A stretch of 5,110 bases of DNA from Fibrobacter sp. (lineage in GTDB: Bacteria; Fibrobacterota; Fibrobacteria; Fibrobacterales; Fibrobacteraceae), in contig JAAYXQ010000246.1 of assembly GCA_012515825.1 (NCBI GenBank), positions 1-5,110 on the forward strand, given 5' to 3'. Shown one piece after another: positions 1 to 5,110 of the stretch. Positions within the stretch are counted from its first letter, which is position 1. Every line of letters begins with the position of its first letter. The notes below the pieces were generated by a model. It did not search any database. It was given only the letters and a program-made list of their open reading frames with translations, and had not been told where the DNA came from. A program made the translations under genes and the position numbers.

Positions 1-350
1 TCAGAAGAAAGCTGGTCTAGATCAACTGTGGCAAAGGCTACAAAATTACGCCCTTGCTTTGGTTTTGGAGAAACTCGAATCCCTTTTAATAAGAGATTCG
101 ATTCTACTTGGTTTGAAACAGAAAAATCTTTTTTAAAAGAAGATGTGGCGCCTTTTTTTACTTCTTTTTTGACAAGCTTTTGAGAAGAAGAAACTTGTGC
201 TGAAATTTGTTTTGCAACGCCTGCAATGGCGGCATTGTTCGCTTCTTCTTGAGATTCTGCCGAATACCCTGTATAGCTGATGAGCTTTGCTCCAAAAGAA
301 GCAGAGACTGCCATCAATAATATAAGGATTACGGTAGAATAGATTTTCAT
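1..350 (-). CDS. Secreted LPP20/FlgT_N-like protein (partial, C-terminus beyond window)
   Basis: Third gene of the leftward operon. The first 116 codons are visible and the reading frame is open to the left edge. The product begins MKIYSTVILILL and has a hydrophobic Sec signal peptide, probably cut after A17 (V-S-A). There is no lipobox cysteine, unlike its two upstream neighbours. The mature part shows the LPP20/FlgT_N-like pattern: a G29-Y-S turn, an Ala-rich helix at about 33-55 (EEANNAAIAGVAKQISAQV), a lysine-rich stretch at 58-74, then S84-NLLLKGIRV and a strand NFVAFATVDLDQL at 102-114. In this family a helix of the type 'A..AL..LA..I...V.S' is followed by a strand ending in an L/D-rich turn. 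The ATG at 350 lies 1 nt after the preceding stop, so it is probably translationally coupled; only a weak GGA precedes it. Function unknown. The family call rests on pattern, and the missing C-terminus could hold further domains. Confidence 0.8.
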   Translation of the reverse strand, partial: MKIYSTVILILLMAVSASFGAKLISYTGYSAESQEEANNAAIAGVAKQISAQVSSSQKLVKKEVKKGATSSFKKDFSVSNQVESNLLLKGIRVSPKPKQGRNFVAFATVDLDQLSS

Positions 351-351
351 T

Positions 352-1383
352 TTATTGTAGATCCATTAAAAGAAGCTTTCTAGAAATATTCTTTTTAGAA
401 ATAGAGGCCGTACTTTTTAAGCTGTTTCTAATAGCACTATAAACTTCATGAGAATCAGCGTACTTTTGAGGGTCTGCATAGACAATCATGTCTATGGTTT
501 TACTGGTCATGGAATTTACAGAAACTTTATTAAAAATTGATTTTAAAGTATTTAATACAACATCGTGAAGGTCTTCAGTTTGAGATTCTGAATATGAACC
601 TTTGATATGAATGACCGCTTTGTATTGGACGCCATTTTTTTGATCTGCATTCCAATAAGCTTGTATTTTCTTTTCTAACCCAGGCATTGCTTTACGGGCC
701 GCAGATTGAGTTAGTGCTCTCATATTTGCATTTGACCCACTATTGTTTTTAACTTCACTTGTTTGGCTTCCTAGAAGGCGAGCCGTTGCTGTTTCATAAG
801 CATTGATCTCAGCGACAACCATGTCTCCTTGAACATTGCCAGAAAAAGTGAGGTAAATATCTGCACCAAGAGCAAGGCTTGCTAAGTAAGAAAAGTCTTC
901 CTCTTCTCCAGCAATTTCTTGTTGCATTTGAATTAATTCATCAAGAGCCCCTTGCCCATCTAAAGACTTGACCTCATATTGTTTTTGAGTAAGGAAAGCG
1001 TTAATCGCTTCCATCATGGCTTTAGTGGAAGGCTCATTTTGAATGACTAAAATATCTTGAGCTTCTTTTGCTTTGGCTGCAGGTAAAACCATTAATGTAG
1101 GCATTTGGCCAACACTTGTTTTTACAATCGCAGGTTGTGATGGCCTTGCCACAACAGTAGGTTGACTCACGACTCTTGTTGGGCTACTTGGGGTGGCGAC
1201 GATAGGCGCTGTAGAAGATTCGATATCAAGAGGCTTTGAATCTCCCATCTCACGGTCGAGTTCATCATAACCTTGTTGTGCTTGTAAGCGTTGAACGCTT
1301 GGATCAGGAGGTGCTTTCGCAGTAGAAGCACATCCTGAAAACAACAAAGACCCAGTCAAGGCGAAAAGAAGTAATCTATTCAT
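352..1383 (-). CDS. Two-domain lipoprotein, DUF6175-like / LpoB-CsgG (TolB-N) fold
   Basis: A complete 343-residue lipoprotein. The signal peptide ends in LLFSGC, so C18 would be lipidated; the mature start CAST has no Asp at +2, which fits outer-membrane sorting under the Lol rule. A Pro/Val/Ser-rich linker (about 56-92) probably spans periplasmic space. Domain 1 (about 94-245) opens with the strand PTLMVLP, has alpha/beta alternation and the segment ALGADIYLTFSGNV (171-184), then a strand-turn EINAYETATARLLGSQ. This layout (lone 'lgAdi.l.g' strand, then a '.l.a.da.Ta.ll' strand) resembles DUF6175 and, more distantly, the TolB-N-like domains of LpoB, CsgG and FlgT. Domain 2 (about 252-343) follows W244 and reads beta-alpha-beta-beta-alpha (YKAVIHIKG, DLHDVVLNTLKSIF, IDMIVYADP, EVYSAIRNSLKS), perhaps a small ferredoxin-like module. 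The ATG lies 3 nt after the upstream stop; a GGA 9 nt upstream sits inside the preceding gene. The exact family and role are uncertain. Confidence 0.85.
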   Translation of the reverse strand: MNRLLLFALTGSLLFSGCASTAKAPPDPSVQRLQAQQGYDELDREMGDSKPLDIESSTAPIVATPSSPTRVVSQPTVVARPSQPAIVKTSVGQMPTLMVLPAAKAKEAQDILVIQNEPSTKAMMEAINAFLTQKQYEVKSLDGQGALDELIQMQQEIAGEEEDFSYLASLALGADIYLTFSGNVQGDMVVAEINAYETATARLLGSQTSEVKNNSGSNANMRALTQSAARKAMPGLEKKIQAYWNADQKNGVQYKAVIHIKGSYSESQTEDLHDVVLNTLKSIFNKVSVNSMTSKTIDMIVYADPQKYADSHEVYSAIRNSLKSTASISKKNISRKLLLMDLQ

Positions 1384-1386
1384 TTT

Positions 1387-1938
1387 TTATTGTCCAATGC
1401 TTTTTTTGTATTCGTCAAAAGCTTTGAATTCTTCATTAGCACTTTGATAAGCTTTGCTTGCGCGGAAACGAGCTACATCTGCTTTTTGAGCATTTAACTC
1501 TGCTTCCATGGCTTGGTAGAATAGTTTTGGATCAAGGGTCATTACACCATAAACTTTATAGCGACCATCGATTGTTTCCATATCGATTTCGGTCATGGTG
1601 GCGCCACTGACTATTGTAGAAGCAATACTCTTACGAACTGTTTCCATGTGTTCTGTAAATTCGCCACCTACTTCTTCTGCATAACGTTTGGATAGATCCC
1701 CTACTTTAGTTTCGATTGTTCTAGCTATATCTGCTCTAGCGTTCAAATCTGCTTCGTCAAGAGCCATTTGCTCGTCGGCAGATTCACCAATGCCAAAGCC
1801 AGCAATCATTCCTTTGTTAATGATTTCTGCTTTTCTGTTTTGCATTTTTAGTGTTTTACTAACGTTCTTTTCTTGAGGTGTGCTTGCGCAGCCAACAAAG
1901 AAAAATACAACAATGAATAGACTTAGTAAGCGTTTCAT
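1387..1938 (-). CDS. LPP20-family outer-membrane lipoprotein
   Basis: First gene of the leftward operon, 183 residues and complete. The signal peptide is KR followed by a very hydrophobic core ending FFFVGC, with C17 as the lipidation site; the mature N-terminus CAST is the same as in the next gene product. The core at about 43-140 matches the LPP20 pattern: AGFGIGES (46-53), a helix rich in A/D/E/R (ALDEADLNARADIARTIETKV, 59-79), a charged middle helix, SIASTIVSGA (104-113), then the paired strands DGRYKVYGVMTLD (124-136). A charged, Ala-rich helical tail (140-183) follows. LPP20 is named after a Helicobacter membrane lipoprotein and shares its fold with FlgT_N; the family has no single established activity. 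The start is well fixed by AAGGAG 6 nt upstream of the ATG. It probably works with the two downstream gene products at the outer membrane. Confidence 0.88.
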   Translation of the reverse strand: MKRLLSLFIVVFFFVGCASTPQEKNVSKTLKMQNRKAEIINKGMIAGFGIGESADEQMALDEADLNARADIARTIETKVGDLSKRYAEEVGGEFTEHMETVRKSIASTIVSGATMTEIDMETIDGRYKVYGVMTLDPKLFYQAMEAELNAQKADVARFRASKAYQSANEEFKAFDEYKKSIGQ

Positions 1939-1944
1939 GGAGAT

Positions 1945-1950
1945 CTCCTT
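1945..1950 (-). promoter_or_regulatory. Strong Shine-Dalgarno AAGGAG of the leftward operon
   Basis: On the minus strand AAGGAG lies 6 nt upstream of the ATG at 1938, an ideal spacing, and it fixes the start of the LPP20 lipoprotein. The other starts in the window have much weaker sites. Its 3' part belongs to the self-complementary decamer GGAGATCTCC (1939-1948). Confidence 0.85.
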
Positions 1951-1974
1951 GATTTAATCTCTTTGATTTGTAAC

Positions 1975-2003
1975 TATATAAGAAGAATTGAATAATAATT
2001 GAA
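1975..2003 (-). promoter_or_regulatory. Candidate promoter of the leftward lipoprotein operon
   Basis: On the minus strand a TATATA hexamer (1980-1975) lies 17 nt downstream of TTCAAT (2003-1998). This would place the transcription start near 1968 and give a leader of about 30 nt that includes the AAGGAG site. The -10 is reasonable, but the -35 matches TTGACA at only about three of six positions. In this A/T-rich stretch such hexamers arise easily by chance, so the call rests mainly on position and spacing. Confidence 0.35.
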
Positions 2004-2067
2004 TTAGGCTAAATGTGCGGATCTATTGTAAACTTATTTTTTTCGTTTTAGCGGTAAATTCATTTCA

Positions 2068-2084
2068 ATTAGTTTAATTCTAAT
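2068..2084. repeat. Small A/T-rich inverted repeat ATTAG-N7-CTAAT
   Basis: Perfect 5-bp arms separated by 7 bp (TTTAATT). The 17-bp size would suit a dimeric regulator, and it lies about 130 bp upstream of the left operon's start. Given the local A/T richness it may be chance; no second copy was noticed. Confidence 0.3.
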
Positions 2085-2140
2085 AGTTCTCCTATAGTAT
2101 TGTAATAAAAATATAACATCTTCATAAAAAAAAGAACAAT

Positions 2141-2154
2141 GCATTTAAAAATGC
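2141..2154. repeat. Inverted repeat GCATTT-N2-AAATGC
   Basis: Perfect 6-bp arms around a 2-bp centre, just after an A-rich run (2126-2133). The loop is too short for a good RNA hairpin, so a protein-binding operator is more plausible than a terminator. It lies 59 bp (centre to centre) from the CRP-type palindrome and on its left, so it could belong to the control of either gene set. Confidence 0.35.
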
Positions 2155-2197
2155 CGTTGACGAATTACAACGAGGGAATTTCTTGAGTTTGTTTCCC

Positions 2198-2215
2198 ATG
2201 TGATTTACGTCACAT
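2198..2215. promoter_or_regulatory. CRP/FNR-family binding site, perfect palindrome
   Basis: ATGTGA-TTTACG-TCACAT has perfect 6-bp arms, and its core TGTGA-N6-TCACA equals the full CRP (cAMP receptor protein) consensus of gamma-proteobacteria. Crp/Fnr-family regulators read such half-sites with a helix-turn-helix dimer. The centre, 2206.5, lies 223 bp upstream of the receptor ATG and 268 bp from the left operon start. A TATAAA hexamer at 2257-2262 would place a start near 2268, about 61-62 bp from the centre, which is the classical class I activation distance. The palindrome is directly visible; which regulator binds, and which gene it controls, is inferred. Confidence 0.65.
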
Positions 2216-2256
2216 TTAGTATACTTTATGTAAACTGGAGAAAAACAGGGTGTTGA

Positions 2257-2262
2257 TATAAA
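2257..2262 (+). promoter_or_regulatory. Possible -10 element (TATAAA) paired with the CRP-type site
   Basis: TATAAA matches the sigma-70 -10 consensus at five of six positions and lies at the class I distance from the CRP-type palindrome. The sequence 17 nt upstream (ACTGGA) is a poor -35, as is usual at activator-dependent promoters. It would give the receptor gene a leader of about 160 nt. Other nearby hexamers (TATACT at 2220, TATAAT at 2285) compete with it, so this is a weak call. Confidence 0.25.
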
Positions 2263-2340
2263 GTTTTATACGCTTTTCTAAGCCTATAATTCATTATTTC
2301 TTTAATAATCGGAACTAATTTTGTTTTTTTTTTATAAAAA

Positions 2341-2371
2341 TTGACAAAAGCATAATGCTCAAGTGTTTTAT
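2341..2371 (+). promoter_or_regulatory. Candidate promoter of the receptor gene with perfect TTGACA -35
   Basis: A perfect TTGACA (2341-2346) follows an A/T tract made of T10 and ATAAAAA (2324-2340), which resembles an UP element. The best -10 is TTTTAT (2366-2371), with a long 19-nt spacer; the better-looking TATAGA (2369-2374) is too far away. A start near 2378 would give a leader of about 50 nt to the ATG at 2430. The -35 is strong and the -10 doubtful. Confidence 0.35.
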
Positions 2372-2429
2372 AGAGGTCTGTTTTTTCTAGTTTTTTGACT
2401 TCTTTCTTGGTGGTGTAGAGTATTTCTTT

Positions 2430-4853
2430 ATGAAAAAAATCCTTTTAGTTCTTTTTGGAATGGTTGTTTTTGGATGGGCTCAAACGGCAGATTCTATTGT
2501 TTTAAAAAAGACATCCATTCAATTTATGGGAACTTTAAATGATTCTTCTTTTTTCGGGGATTCACTATTTCAAGCGGAAATTCTTGAAACAGGTGATGTT
2601 CAAAAAATCCAATTCAATAAGCCTTTTCAGTTTTCTTTACCTATAGACACGCTTTGGAATATTTGCATTTATGGAACGGGAAAAGAAAAATGCTATGAAT
2701 TAGTATACCATGGATCGGATTATGCTTTTTCTTTTGAAATTACAAATGATGTCTTAATGACTCATTATGATGATGGTAATGTAGAACGCGTTCCTGCGGT
2801 TCAATTGATCCCAGAAGATGTGGCTGAAGAAGATATTGATGTAAATGAGTTTTTGAATTCAGATTCTGAACAGATGACGGAATTAAAAAAAGTCGTGGTT
2901 CAGTTAAGACGTCGTCCTAAAAGAAAATTAGGGGAGTCTGTTGTTTCTGCAAAGAGTATTAAGAGAATGCCTGGCCTTGCAGAAGCTGATGTAATAAGAA
3001 GTATTCAAGCGTTACCTGGAGTGGTGGCAAGTTCTGATTTTAGTACGAAAATTTATGTTCGGGGAGGAGCCGCGGATCAAAATCTATTTTTATTAGACAA
3101 TGCCGTAGTATATTCTCCTACTCATTTTTTTGGTTTGTTTAGTACGTTTTTAGTGGAAACGATTGATGATGTTAAGTTTTATAAAAGTGGATTCCCTGCA
3201 CAATTTGGGAATCGTTTAAGTTCGGTTCTTGATATCCAAAGTCGAAAAGGCGGCTCTGATACTACAGAAGCGTGGTTTGAAAAGTCAAGCGTGAAAATAA
3301 GTACTTTTGCAGCTCAATTGCATACAGAAGGGCATAAAGGAAATGCTCGTTGGATTATAGGTGGTCGGAGTACTTATATCGGCCCTATGATTTCTCTTTT
3401 TAATACGATTGGCTTAATTGATTTTGATTTGGATTACAATTTTACTGATGTGCAAGGGGCTTTGATTTATCAATTTAATGAAGACATGGAATTGAAAACC
3501 AGCTTTTATTTAGGAGAGGATTATTTGATATTTGATCCACTAGATGCAGGTTGGGGAAATAAAGCAATTCCACTTAATTTTAGATGGCGTTTTCATGAAT
3601 GGTTTGAGTATAATGCAACAGCTTCTTTTTCTCATTTTTTCCAAACAATGGAAGTTTTAGATTTAATATCCCTTGGAAATGATATTAAAACATGGAGCCT
3701 AAAACAGTGGCTAAATTATTACCGTGTTGATGATCATACGATGACTGTTGGCTATGAATTAGAATATGATCGAGTGCAGTTCTGGGAATACATTCTAGAA
3801 AACAAGATATTGGATAAACAAAATCCATTTCATCATGTGGGTTATCTAATGGATGCTTGGCAGTTAAACCCAGATTTATTATTGCAATATGGTGTTCGCC
3901 TAAATTATCAAACATTATCTAAACATTTTGGAATAGAACCTCGCTTGTCTCTAGCATATCAAATTGATGAAGACAAAAGCGTGGAATTTTATGCAGGGCG
4001 ATATTTACAATACATGAATTCTGTGATGTTTTCAGATCAAGAATCTCTAAACGAATTTTATTACCCTTCGGTCACCACTACAAAAGGGAAACACTTAAAG
4101 CCAGCGTCTTCTTATTTATTTGCAGCAGGGTATAAACAAAGAAATCTTTGGGATCGTTTTGATGGTTCTATTGAAGCCTATTTTAAGACTCAGAATGGTT
4201 TAAATACTTTTAAAATCGCTCAAGACTCTACATCGGAAGACAGTACTTCAAATGACTTTTTGCTAGCGGATTATTTTGGGACTGCCGAAGGGTATTCCAT
4301 GGGTTATGAATTATCTCTTCGAAAAGAAGAGGGGCCTTGGTTTGGAGGCATTAGCTGGAGCCATAGTCTTAGTGTATTAAAAAGCGATGATTCTATGGTT
4401 TATCATCCAAATTGGCATCAACCTTATGCGGTGAAATTAGATTTGGGCATTAATTGGAAAGACGATAAAGATGGTATTTGGAAGTATAAAAGAGCAGGTA
4501 AATTCTTTAGATCTTCTCTAGTTTTAAAATATGCTTCTGGAATGCCACTCACAGAAAAAATAGGTTACTATCAACCTTATGAAATGGATCAGGGCGATTA
4601 TCAAGATGATATTGTGGTTGTCTCTGGCTCTAGAAATGCAGGGAGACAGACGAATTACTTTAGAATAGACTTAAAACTTATTGATATCGGTGTCGAGAAT
4701 AGATGGAATTTTAGTTGGACGATTATCAACTTAACGAATCATGAAAACATGTTCTACTATTATTATGATACCAATAAAAATCCGCCTCAATTTGAAGCCA
4801 TTTATCAATTCCCATTTTTACCAGTGATGTTGAACTATGAATATTATTTCTAA
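2430..4853 (+). CDS. TonB-dependent outer-membrane receptor
   Basis: A complete 807-residue outer-membrane transporter that would move a ligand into the periplasm using TonB-ExbBD energy. The signal peptide (1-17) probably ends FGWA. An N-terminal beta-rich domain (about 24-107) sits where FCB receptors often carry a CarboxypepD_reg-like domain, but it is diverged and has a cysteine pair, C79 and C88. An acidic linker (129-147) leads to a TonB-box-like ELKKVVV (151-157), then the basic run RRRPKRK (160-166). The plug (about 167-275) is clear: ADVIRSIQALPGVV (186-199), IYVRGGAADQNLFLLDNAVVY (208-228), THFFGLFSTF, then YKSGFPAQFGNRLSSVLDI. The remaining 530 or so residues form the beta-barrel, ending in NYEYYF with the terminal Phe expected for BAM assembly. 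There is no STN domain, so FecA-type sigma signalling is unlikely. The ligand cannot be told. Shine-Dalgarno is weak, with only GAG about 9 nt upstream. The gene overlaps the downstream lipoprotein by 17 nt. Confidence 0.93.
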   Translation: MKKILLVLFGMVVFGWAQTADSIVLKKTSIQFMGTLNDSSFFGDSLFQAEILETGDVQKIQFNKPFQFSLPIDTLWNICIYGTGKEKCYELVYHGSDYAFSFEITNDVLMTHYDDGNVERVPAVQLIPEDVAEEDIDVNEFLNSDSEQMTELKKVVVQLRRRPKRKLGESVVSAKSIKRMPGLAEADVIRSIQALPGVVASSDFSTKIYVRGGAADQNLFLLDNAVVYSPTHFFGLFSTFLVETIDDVKFYKSGFPAQFGNRLSSVLDIQSRKGGSDTTEAWFEKSSVKISTFAAQLHTEGHKGNARWIIGGRSTYIGPMISLFNTIGLIDFDLDYNFTDVQGALIYQFNEDMELKTSFYLGEDYLIFDPLDAGWGNKAIPLNFRWRFHEWFEYNATASFSHFFQTMEVLDLISLGNDIKTWSLKQWLNYYRVDDHTMTVGYELEYDRVQFWEYILENKILDKQNPFHHVGYLMDAWQLNPDLLLQYGVRLNYQTLSKHFGIEPRLSLAYQIDEDKSVEFYAGRYLQYMNSVMFSDQESLNEFYYPSVTTTKGKHLKPASSYLFAAGYKQRNLWDRFDGSIEAYFKTQNGLNTFKIAQDSTSEDSTSNDFLLADYFGTAEGYSMGYELSLRKEEGPWFGGISWSHSLSVLKSDDSMVYHPNWHQPYAVKLDLGINWKDDKDGIWKYKRAGKFFRSSLVLKYASGMPLTEKIGYYQPYEMDQGDYQDDIVVVSGSRNAGRQTNYFRIDLKLIDIGVENRWNFSWTIINLTNHENMFYYYYDTNKNPPQFEAIYQFPFLPVMLNYEYYF

Positions 4854-5110
4854 GAAATGGATTTTGGCGTTTTCGATATTTTTAATCTCTTGCTTGCAAG
4901 GGCCTTGGGAATATTACCCTGAAGAAAAAGAGGCTTATCGAGGTATTTACACGATAGGGCAGATCGTCGCAGGTTCTGCTCCTGAGATTTGTTTTACGCC
5001 TCTATTAGCCTTAGACGAAGCATTGGCCTCTGATTTTGCTTTTTATGACAGTGCGTATGTGGAAGTCAGTGGCACATTTGAGTCGCTGGGGGAAAGAACG
5101 ATAGTCATGA
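4837..5110 (+). CDS. DUF4249-like lipoprotein (partial, C-terminus beyond window)
   Basis: 91 codons are visible and the frame stays open to the right edge. The ATG lies inside the end of the receptor gene in the +1 frame, a 17-nt overlap that suggests translational coupling; no other in-frame start with a better site was seen and no Shine-Dalgarno is obvious. The product has a lipoprotein signal ending FLISC (C19 lipidated). After an aromatic/acidic stretch (WEYYPEEKEAY) comes GIYTIGQIVAGSAPEICFT (36-54), then Y70-DSAYVEVSG. That matches the start of DUF4249 proteins, where a first strand and a 'G.p.i.v...' segment are followed by an 'Y..A.V.v.' strand. DUF4249 lipoproteins commonly lie just downstream of this kind of TonB-dependent receptor in Bacteroidota and probably act as its outer-membrane partner. 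Their biochemical role is not established. Confidence 0.82.
   Translation, partial: MNIISKKWILAFSIFLISCLQGPWEYYPEEKEAYRGIYTIGQIVAGSAPEICFTPLLALDEALASDFAFYDSAYVEVSGTFESLGERTIVM

Larger units (their letters stand above)
1939..2429. other. Divergent intergenic region (491 bp)
   Basis: Non-coding spacer between the leftward operon and the rightward receptor gene, very A/T-rich. It holds the Shine-Dalgarno and candidate promoter of the left operon, the CRP-type palindrome at 2198-2215, inverted repeats at 2068-2084, 2141-2154 and 2293-2309, a T10 tract at 2324-2333 and the TTGACA element at 2341. No convincing small gene, tRNA, riboswitch or GC-rich terminator hairpin was seen. About 210 bp lie between the palindrome and the receptor start, leaving room for a long 5' leader. 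Confidence 0.8.

Noticed and set aside
1688..1876. 62-codon open frame on the plus strand
   Set aside because: It lies wholly inside the LPP20 lipoprotein gene on the opposite strand, whose lipobox, Shine-Dalgarno and family pattern are convincing. It is a shadow frame.
1939..1948. Self-complementary GGAGATCTCC between Shine-Dalgarno and start codon
   Set aside because: It has no loop, so it cannot form a normal hairpin that hides the ribosome site; probably coincidental.
2157..2162. TTGACG as a -35 element
   Set aside because: No acceptable -10 hexamer lies 16-19 nt downstream.
2151..2186. Tiny open frame of 11 codons (MPLTNYNEGIS) in the intergenic region
   Set aside because: No Shine-Dalgarno precedes it, it is within chance length, and no leader-peptide/attenuator structure follows.
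2285..2290. Perfect TATAAT on the plus strand
   Set aside because: No -35-like hexamer is found at 16-19 nt upstream (AGTTTT region), and TTGATA at 2253 is 26 nt away; in A/T-rich DNA a lone match is weak evidence.
2293..2309. ATTATT-N5-AATAAT as a terminator hairpin
   Set aside because: The stem is only A-T pairs, no T-run follows directly, and no gene ends nearby.
3685..3915. 76-codon open frame on the minus strand
   Set aside because: It is antisense to the barrel region of the receptor, with no ribosome binding site or recognisable protein pattern.

Overview
The window is an AT-rich stretch of bacterial chromosome from a Gram-negative, outer-membrane organism. A TonB-dependent receptor is followed directly by a DUF4249-like lipoprotein, and there are several further secreted or lipidated envelope proteins; this points to the FCB group (Bacteroidota/Fibrobacterota). 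One gene has a clear AAGGAG Shine-Dalgarno sequence, and the intergenic region has TTGACA/TATAAT-like hexamers. Bacteroidota usually lack both, so Fibrobacterota or a related lineage seems somewhat more likely. This is an inference, not an identification.

Layout: positions 1-1938 hold a tightly packed leftward operon of three envelope genes. In order of transcription these are an LPP20-family lipoprotein (1938-1387), a two-domain lipoprotein resembling DUF6175 and the LpoB/CsgG/TolB-N fold (1383-352), and a second LPP20/FlgT_N-like secreted protein that runs off the left edge (350-1). The gaps between the coding regions are only 3 and 1 nt. Positions 1939-2429 are a 491-bp divergent intergenic region. 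It contains a perfect CRP-type palindrome (core TGTGA-N6-TCACA), several A/T-rich inverted repeats, a T10 tract and candidate promoters. Positions 2430-4853 encode a complete 807-residue TonB-dependent outer-membrane receptor. A lipoprotein with a DUF4249-like N-terminus starts at 4837, overlaps the receptor by 17 nt and runs off the right edge.

How they may work together: the rightward pair looks like an outer-membrane uptake unit (gated barrel plus partner lipoprotein), possibly under catabolite or Crp/Fnr-type control. The leftward operon looks like a small periplasmic/outer-membrane lipoprotein complex. Its domain types (LPP20/FlgT_N and TolB-N/LpoB-like) occur in flagellar-ring, curli-secretion and peptidoglycan-synthase-activator proteins, but its own role is unknown. 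No RNA genes, mobile elements, CRISPR arrays or terminators were seen.
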